64,000 bases of DNA from Gulosibacter sediminis (GTDB lineage: Bacteria; Actinomycetota; Actinomycetes; Actinomycetales; Microbacteriaceae): contig NZ_CP097160.1 in assembly GCF_023370115.1 (NCBI RefSeq), forward strand, positions 682,001-746,000, read 5' to 3'. Position numbers and translations under genes: made by a program. Every line of letters starts with the position of its first letter. Position 1 is the stretch's first letter. A model generated the notes under the pieces. It ran no database searches, was not told the origin of the DNA, and worked only from the letters and a program-made list of their open reading frames with translations. Below are positions 58,686-64,000 of the stretch, piece by piece.

Positions 58686-59090
58686 TTATGGCTCGGGCGT
58701 TGGCTCGAATGTGTTCACCATCGCGTGCGCGGCGCGGTCGAAGTAGGCATCCATCGACGAGCGCACCATCGGCGAAAAGCCCATGGTGTCGAGGGCCGCA
58801 CACATGTGTGTGAGCCAGCGGTCGCGCGCGTCGGGGTTCACATGAAATTCGACGTGGCGCATGCGCAGGCGAGGGTGCCCGCGCATCGACGAGTAGGTGG
58901 CCGGCCCGCCGAAGTACTGGCCGAGAAACCGGCTCAGGCGCCAGATTGCCCCCTCGAGGTCGTCGGCCGGGTACATGGGCCAGAGCACCGGATCCTGCTG
59001 CACGCCGTCGTAGAAACGCCGCACGAGCGTTTCGAACGTCGTCATTCCGCCGACTTCGTCATACAGAGTGGGCGCCAACGAATCAGACAT
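58686..59090 (-). CDS. glbO: Truncated hemoglobin, group II (GlbO-type)
   Basis: 134 residues. Group II globin features: YDEVGGMTTFETLVRRFYDGVQQDP, the FLGQYFGGPATYS segment, RHPRLRMRH (written GHPRLRMRHVEF, proximal His F8), and WLTHMCAALD with Trp G8. It probably binds O2 or peroxide. TAGGCT lies 6 nt before the ATG, a leaderless start. Confidence 0.93.
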   Translation of the reverse strand: MSDSLAPTLYDEVGGMTTFETLVRRFYDGVQQDPVLWPMYPADDLEGAIWRLSRFLGQYFGGPATYSSMRGHPRLRMRHVEFHVNPDARDRWLTHMCAALDTMGFSPMVRSSMDAYFDRAAHAMVNTFEPTPEP

Positions 59091-59096
59091 GCCTCC

Positions 59097-59102
59097 AGCC
59101 TA
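59097..59102 (-). promoter_or_regulatory. -10 box of a probable leaderless promoter for the globin gene
   Basis: TAGGCT on the minus strand, 6 nt before the globin ATG. Confidence 0.45.
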
Positions 59103-59137
59103 GCCACAGGGGCACCTATACTCCGGCGGTGACAGGT

Positions 59138-60067
59138 CTAGTCCTCCTCGGTCGGGCGGGGCTCGATGCCGTTGGGGCCGTCGAAGCGCACGAGGTTCAT
59201 TGGCGGCAGCGCGATATTCTCGGCCTTGAGTGCATCCTGGATGCGGGCGCGCAGCTCGCGCTCGACGCTCCAGCGCTCGCCCGGCGAGGTCTTCACCGCG
59301 AGGCGCATGATGACGGCGTCGGCCGAGAGGGTCTGGAGGCCCCACACGCTCGGCTTCTCAAGCAGCTTCATCATCCAGTCGATGTCCTCGTACATGTCGC
59401 TGCCGACCTGCTCAATCACGCGCTGCACGCGCTCGCGGTCCTCCGAGTACGGCACGGGCAGGTCGATGATCGCGCGGTTCCAGCCCTGCGAATAGTTGCC
59501 GACGCGCTGAATCTCGCCGTTGCGCACGTACCAGAGCTGGCCGTAGACGTCGCGCACCTGGGTGACACGAATGCCGACGGCCTCGACCGTGCCGATCGCG
59601 TACTCCATGTCGACGTCGTCGCCGACGCCGATCTGGTCTTCGATCACCATGAACATGCCGTTGAGTACGTCGCCGACGATCTTCTGTGCACCGAAACCGA
59701 GGCCGGCACCGATCGCAGCGGAAAGCACGGTGAGTGACTGGAGGAAGCTCGGGCTGATGACGCCGATGCACCAGAGCACCACGATGATCACGATGACGAC
59801 TGTGAGGATGTTCGACAGCACCTGCCCGATCGTGCGGGTGCGCTGCACGGTGCGCACCGACTCGAGCGGCGAGCGGATCGCGAGCATCTGGGTGTCATCG
59901 ACGCCCCGCTTGCGCTTCACCCCCTCGACGATCTGCCGCACGAAGCGCTTGATGAGCTGCTGCAGCAACCAGTGCGCCACCCAGGCGCCGACGATGATGA
60001 GGATGACCTGCACGAGGGGCCAGAACGGTCCGAGTGCGGCGATGACGTTGTCGAAAAACTCTTGCAT
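59138..60067 (-). CDS. Mechanosensitive channel, MscS family
   Basis: 309 residues. Three N-terminal hydrophobic helices, of which the pore helix is LQSLTVLSAAIGAGLGFGAQKIVGDVLNGMFMVIEDQIGVGDDV (Gly/Ala-rich TM3a and the conserved linker). The MscS beta domain follows (GTVEAVGIRVTQVRDVYGQLWYVRNGEIQRVGNYSQGW). It releases solutes on hypo-osmotic shock. The ATG at 60067 is just upstream of the first helix; longer frames to 60142 lie in the divergent intergenic space. Confidence 0.92.
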   Translation of the reverse strand: MQEFFDNVIAALGPFWPLVQVILIIVGAWVAHWLLQQLIKRFVRQIVEGVKRKRGVDDTQMLAIRSPLESVRTVQRTRTIGQVLSNILTVVIVIIVVLWCIGVISPSFLQSLTVLSAAIGAGLGFGAQKIVGDVLNGMFMVIEDQIGVGDDVDMEYAIGTVEAVGIRVTQVRDVYGQLWYVRNGEIQRVGNYSQGWNRAIIDLPVPYSEDRERVQRVIEQVGSDMYEDIDWMMKLLEKPSVWGLQTLSADAVIMRLAVKTSPGERWSVERELRARIQDALKAENIALPPMNLVRFDGPNGIEPRPTEED

Positions 60068-60150
60068 ATCGCCACCGAGCGTAGGGCGTGAAGCGTGAGA
60101 AATCCTGCAGCGACCGTTACCTCGGGGCAACCTCTGAGCCACGCGCCGTG

Positions 60151-60192
60151 GTTACAATGACGAATTGTTAGGTCACCGGAACATCTTGTAAC
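60151..60192. promoter_or_regulatory. Possible operator region between mscS and the YeiH operon
   Basis: TTACAAT (60152-60158) and ATTGTTA (60164-60170) form an imperfect inverted repeat, and TTGTAAC lies at 60186-60192. TACAAT resembles a -10 for the YeiH side. These elements fall between divergent genes and could be bound by a regulator. Confidence 0.4.
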
Positions 60193-60204
60193 ACAGGAGC
60201 TGCC

Positions 60205-60384
60205 ATGTCCCAGGCGAACCAATCAGGCGACTACGTCGACGTGCCGCCGAGCAACGTCGAAGCGCCGGATGCGCACGGCAAGTTTTCGCTCAACGAAGAC
60301 TGGGCGGCGACCGCCATCGGTCTCGTGATTCTCGGGCTGTGCCTGCTGCAGGTCATCCCCGACATCAAGGGGCTGTTCCTCTAA
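60205..60384 (+). CDS. 59-residue single-pass membrane protein coupled to the YeiH-type transporter
   Basis: A short protein: hydrophilic N-terminus (MSQANQSGDYVDVPPSN), then FSLNEDWAATAIGLVILGLCLLQVIP with one hydrophobic helix, and a short cytoplasmic or external end. AGGAG lies 7 nt before the ATG. Its TAA overlaps the next start codon (TAATG), so translation is coupled to the transporter. This fits a small accessory subunit; no name is known to me. NEDW-x-A is reminiscent of N-termini of YeiH-like proteins. Confidence 0.78.
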   Translation: MSQANQSGDYVDVPPSNVEAPDAHGKFSLNEDWAATAIGLVILGLCLLQVIPDIKGLFL

Positions 60385-61547
60385 TGGCTACCACCAACAC
60401 GAACGCGCCCATCGTCAACGAGGATGCGCAGGAGCAGCCGCAGGGCTCGCCCGCGTGGGGCTTCGCGGGCTTCGTGCTCGTGCTCGTCCTCGCCTGGATC
60501 GTCCAGGTGCTCACGACGAACCTGCCCGACTGGACGGAGGGCACCTGGTTCGGCCAGGTCTCGAAGTCGATCGAGTTCCCCGTCTACGCGATCATCCTCG
60601 GCTTCGCCTTCAACGGCATCCTCTCGCTGCTCGGCATTCGCGACCGCATGTCGGGCGGCTTCCGCACCGAGTTCTTCATCAAGATCGGCCTCGTGCTGCT
60701 CGGCGCCGGCGTCAACGTCACCGTAATTCTCGACATGGGCCTGCCCGCCGTGCTGCAGGCGCTCCTGCTTATCGCGGTCGTCTTCTTCTTCACCTGGTGG
60801 TTCGCCGGCATCATCGGCCTCGAGCCGCACCTGCGCGCGTTGCTCGCCTCGGCGCTCTCGATCTGTGGTGTCTCGGCCGCCGTCGCCGCGGCGGGCGCCG
60901 TGCACGCGAAGAAAGAGCAGCTCGCCTACGTCGCCGGCCTCGTGATCGTCTTCGCGCTGCCCGCGATCTTCCTGCTGCCGTGGCTCGCCGACCTCATGGG
61001 CCTCTCGCCGATCGTCACCGGCGCCTGGATCGGCGGCAACATCGACACGACCGCCGCCGTGACCGCGGCCGGCGCCGTCGCGGGCGACGAGGTACTCCAG
61101 TACGCCTCGATCGTCAAGATGATTCAGAACGCGCTCATCGGCTTCGTCGCGGTCGCGCTCTCGATCTACTTCACGCTGCGCGTCGACCGCCCTGCCGGCG
61201 TGGATGCGATGCGCGTCACCCGCTCGGGCTGGGGCGAGGTCTGGTCGCGCTTCCCGAAGTTCGTGCTCGGCTTCATCGCCGCCTCGCTCGTCGTGTCGAT
61301 GCTCGCCGCAGCATTCCCGGCCGCGCTCGAGGACGGCGCGTGGCTCGACAACGGGATGAGCGCCGCGAAGACGCTGCAGACGGTGTTCTTCACCCTCGCG
61401 TTCGTGTCGATCGGCCTCGAGTTCCGTTTCGGTGCGCTGCGCGACGCGGGCTGGAAGCCGGTGCTCGTGTTCTTCGCCGGCACGATCGTCAACCTCATCG
61501 CGGGCCTCGCGCTGTCGACGCTGCTCTTCGGCGTGCTGTTCCCGTAA
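60384..61547 (+). CDS. YeiH-family putative sulfate exporter (Cons_hypoth698)
   Basis: 387 residues with about ten helices. Signature blocks: EFPVYAIILGFAFNGILSLLGIRDRMSGGFRTEFFIKIGLVLLGAGVNVTVIL, SICGVSAAVAAAGAVHAKKEQLAY and WIGGNIDTTAAVTAAGAVAGDEVL. These match the PF03601 YeiH membrane family, annotated as putative sulfate or taurine-derived sulfonate exporters; transport is not proved. It is in operon with the 59-residue protein and ends at a strong convergent hairpin. Confidence 0.9.
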   Translation: MATTNTNAPIVNEDAQEQPQGSPAWGFAGFVLVLVLAWIVQVLTTNLPDWTEGTWFGQVSKSIEFPVYAIILGFAFNGILSLLGIRDRMSGGFRTEFFIKIGLVLLGAGVNVTVILDMGLPAVLQALLLIAVVFFFTWWFAGIIGLEPHLRALLASALSICGVSAAVAAAGAVHAKKEQLAYVAGLVIVFALPAIFLLPWLADLMGLSPIVTGAWIGGNIDTTAAVTAAGAVAGDEVLQYASIVKMIQNALIGFVAVALSIYFTLRVDRPAGVDAMRVTRSGWGEVWSRFPKFVLGFIAASLVVSMLAAAFPAALEDGAWLDNGMSAAKTLQTVFFTLAFVSIGLEFRFGALRDAGWKPVLVFFAGTIVNLIAGLALSTLLFGVLFP

Positions 61548-61555
61548 CGCTGCGC

Positions 61556-61602
61556 CAACGACGAAGCCCGGCACCCACAGTGGGCGCCGGGCTTCGTCGT
61601 TG
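61556..61602. terminator. Bidirectional hairpin between YeiH-type gene and pepN
   Basis: A 17-bp perfect stem (CAACGACGAAGCCCGGC with GCCGGGCTTCGTCGTTG) with an inner CCCA/TGGG stem, between two convergent genes. Confidence 0.8.
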
Positions 61603-61611
61603 CGGTCGCGG

Positions 61612-64000
61612 CTACTGCGCCGCGGCCTGCACGCGCAGGCAGCGAAGGGTGTCGTCGAGGCCCTCGACGATCATCCGGCGCAGCGCGGCGGGCGCATCCG
61701 CGTTCGCCTCGAGCCAGGCCTCCGCGGCGGTGACGACCTCGTCGCTCGGCAGCGAGGTGGGGTAGAAGCCCTCGATGAGGTCTTCCGCGCTGTGGAAGCT
61801 GCGCGCATCCCAGATGCTGCGCAACTCGGCGAAGTACGGGGCGATGTACGGCGCGACGAGCTGCTCGTCGTCGGCGTGCCAGAAGCCCGCGATCGTGGCG
61901 CGCACAATCTCGTTCGGCTGCTCACTCCCGACCCACACGAGCTCCCACGCCGCGCGCTTCGCGTCGGCGTTCGGGGCGGCGGCGCGGGCGACGGCGGCGT
62001 GCTTGTTGCCGCCCGAGGTCTTGTCCTGCTCGTTGCGGGCAACAATTTCGGCCTCGCCGGCACGACCGCCGGCGACGAGCGCGGTGAGCAGCTCCCAGCC
62101 GAGGTCGGTGTCGATTTCGAGGCCCTCGAACGCGAGGTCACCGTCGAGCAGCGCCTGCACGGCGTCGAGCTGCGCGCCCGTGGCCGCGAAGTCGCCGAAC
62201 GAGCGGACGAACGCGAACTGCGCATCCGAACCCGGCTCGGCGCCCTTCGCGAGCTCGAGCAGGCGGTCGGCCACGCCCTCGACCGTCGCCTGGCGCTGCG
62301 TCTTCGGCGTGAAGCGGCGGGCGGCGACCACGAGCTGGCCGAGCTGCTGACGACGCGTCGTCGACTCGGTCTCGTGCTCGACCGACGTGAGCAGGTGCTG
62401 GATGAAGTCGGCCACGGGCAGCTCGCCGTCGCGCGTCGCATCCCACAGGCTCGCGAGCACCAGGCCACGCGCCATCGGGTCGCTGATGTTCGAGGCGTGC
62501 GCGAGGGCGGTCGCGAGCGACTGCTCGTCGAAGCGGATCTTCGCGTACGCGAGGTCCTCATCGTTGACGAGCACGAGGTCGCCGCGCACCTTGCCGACGA
62601 GCTCGGTCACGTCGGTCTCGGCGCCGTCGACGTCGAGTTCGAGGTGCTCGCGGCGCACGAGGTCGCCCGAGTCGCTGAGGTCGTAGAGGCCGACGCCGAG
62701 GCGGTGCGGGCGCAAGGTCGGGTAGTCGGCGGTCGCCGTCTGCTCGATCACGAACTTCGTGATGACGCCCTCGGCGTCGATCTCGATCTTCGGGCGCAGC
62801 GTGTTCACGCCGGCCGTCTCGAGCCACTTCTGCGACCAGTCCTTGAGGTCACGGCCCGAGGCCGCCTCGAGCTCCACGAGCAGGTCACGCAGCTCGGTGT
62901 TGCCGAACGCGTGCTTCGTGAAGTACGCGTTGACGCCCTTGAAGAACGCCTCGCGACCGACCCAGAAGAACAGCTGCTTGAGCACCGAACCGCCCTTGGC
63001 GTAGGTGATGCCGTCGAAGTTCACCTGCACGTCGTCGAGATCGCGGATCTCGGCGACGATCGGGTGTGTCGAGGGCAGCTGGTCCTGGCGGTACGCCCAG
63101 GTCTTCTCGGAGGCGAGGAAGGTGACCCAGTTGTTCGTCCACTCGGTCGCCTCGGCGGTCGCGAGCGTCGAGATGAACTCGGCGAACGACTCGTTGAGCC
63201 AGAGGTCGTTCCACCAGTTCATCGTGACGAGGTCGCCGAACCACATGTGGCCGAGCTCGTGCAGGATGGTCACGACGCGGCGCTCGCGCACCGCATCCGC
63301 CACCTTCGAACGGAAGACGTACGTCTCGGTGAAGGTGACGCAGCCCGCGTTCTCCATCGCGCCCATGTTGTACTCGGGCACGAACAGCTGGTCGTACTTG
63401 TCGAACGGGTACGGCACGCCGAACTCGCGCTCGTAGAACTCGAAGCCGCGCTTCGTGATGTCGAAGATGTACTCCGGGTCCATGAACTCGCCGAGCGACG
63501 CGCGGCTGAAGACGCCGAGCGGAATCGTGCGGCCGTCCGACGAGGTGAGTTCGTCGGTCCACTCCTGGTACGGGCCCGCGACGAGCGCCGTGATGTAGCT
63601 CGAGATGCGCGCGGTGGTCTCGAACTCCCACTTCGCGACGCCCTCGCCGAGCTCGGTGCGCTGCGCGATCGGCTGGTTCGACACGACCTTCCACGCCGCG
63701 GGCGCGGTCACGGTGAACGCGAACGTCGCCTTGAGGTTCGGCTGCTCGAAGTTCGGGTACATGCGGCGCGCGTCGGGCACCTCAAACTGCGAGTAGAGGT
63801 AGACCTCGCCGTCGGCGGGGTCGACGAAGCGGTGCAGGCCCTCGCCGGTGTTCATGTAGAACATGTCGGCCTCGACGAGCAGCTCGTTGCGCTCGGCGAG
63901 GTTCGGCAGCGCGATGCGCACGCCGTCGGCGTGCTGGGCGGGGTCGAGCGATTCGCCGTTGAGCTCGATGCGGTGCACGGTCTCGGTAATGGCGTCGATG
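61612..64000 (-). CDS. pepN: Aminopeptidase N (M1), N-terminus beyond the right edge
   Basis: At least 795 residues are visible; the first part of the gene lies outside the window. The exopeptidase motif GAMENAG and zinc site HELGHMWFGDLVTMNWWNDLWLNESFAE (HExxH plus Glu) are intact. The M1 C-terminal helical domain (ERAP1_C-like) follows. It releases N-terminal amino acids from peptides. The frame extends upstream past a GTG near 63978, so that GTG is not taken as the start. Confidence 0.94.
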   Translation of the reverse strand, partial: IDAITETVHRIELNGESLDPAQHADGVRIALPNLAERNELLVEADMFYMNTGEGLHRFVDPADGEVYLYSQFEVPDARRMYPNFEQPNLKATFAFTVTAPAAWKVVSNQPIAQRTELGEGVAKWEFETTARISSYITALVAGPYQEWTDELTSSDGRTIPLGVFSRASLGEFMDPEYIFDITKRGFEFYEREFGVPYPFDKYDQLFVPEYNMGAMENAGCVTFTETYVFRSKVADAVRERRVVTILHELGHMWFGDLVTMNWWNDLWLNESFAEFISTLATAEATEWTNNWVTFLASEKTWAYRQDQLPSTHPIVAEIRDLDDVQVNFDGITYAKGGSVLKQLFFWVGREAFFKGVNAYFTKHAFGNTELRDLLVELEAASGRDLKDWSQKWLETAGVNTLRPKIEIDAEGVITKFVIEQTATADYPTLRPHRLGVGLYDLSDSGDLVRREHLELDVDGAETDVTELVGKVRGDLVLVNDEDLAYAKIRFDEQSLATALAHASNISDPMARGLVLASLWDATRDGELPVADFIQHLLTSVEHETESTTRRQQLGQLVVAARRFTPKTQRQATVEGVADRLLELAKGAEPGSDAQFAFVRSFGDFAATGAQLDAVQALLDGDLAFEGLEIDTDLGWELLTALVAGGRAGEAEIVARNEQDKTSGGNKHAAVARAAAPNADAKRAAWELVWVGSEQPNEIVRATIAGFWHADDEQLVAPYIAPYFAELRSIWDARSFHSAEDLIEGFYPTSLPSDEVVTAAEAWLEANADAPAALRRMIVEGLDDTLRCLRVQAAAQ

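Overview
The window is GC-rich, densely packed DNA whose codons strongly favour G or C in the third position. Overlapping ATGA and TGATG gene junctions are common. The gene content (a C50 carotenoid operon, an actinobacterial DUF222/HNH nuclease, EttA, oligoribonuclease, a GlbO-type globin) points to a high-GC actinobacterium. Microbacteriaceae is the most likely family, but that is an inference from gene content and not a phylogeny.

Layout: 0-13.5 kb is housekeeping and metabolism: glgX (truncated by the window edge), a P-loop kinase, a zincin, a TRIC-type channel, gltBD, twin lipoproteins, trhO, a HAD phosphatase and a Q-rich membrane protein. From about 13.5 to 26.4 kb lies an accessory block. 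It holds a GlcG/HbpS and ABM-monooxygenase pair facing an AraC regulator, and then the C50 carotenoid operon idi-crtE-crtB-crtI-crtYe-crtYf-crtEb with a divergent MarR regulator (probably CrtR). Beyond these are a UV-endonuclease-V-like glycosylase, a truncated MMPL transporter, an SDR-DUF2867 protein, and the broken genes of a TspO protein, an alpha/beta hydrolase and a large serine recombinase. The block ends at tRNA-His.

26.5-36.3 kb carries orn, tRNA-Arg(TCT), a DUF222/HNH protein, a TetR-controlled DUF1304/oxidoreductase pair, an amino-acid binding lipoprotein, an epimerase-like protein, nadE, msrA and a LysR regulator. 36.4-47.8 kb has the proline utilisation pair putA-putP, a divergent two-component system, an acyltransferase, a second-type ssb and a frameshifted acyl-CoA-dehydrogenase-like flavoprotein. 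47.9-64 kb has a lipoprotein, ettA, a thioesterase, gdhA, a TPP riboswitch with thiBPQ, a rhomboid protease, a zinc alcohol dehydrogenase, a globin, an MscS channel, a 59-residue membrane protein coupled to a YeiH-type transporter, and pepN (truncated by the window edge).

Functional themes are nitrogen and glutamate metabolism (gltBD, gdhA, putA), thiamine uptake under riboswitch control, and photoprotection (carotenoids plus a UV-damage glycosylase). Two CTAG-centred palindromes, one before the crt operon and one before the SDR gene, suggest a shared regulon. Many genes have a TANNNT box 6-8 nt before the start codon, which suggests leaderless transcripts.
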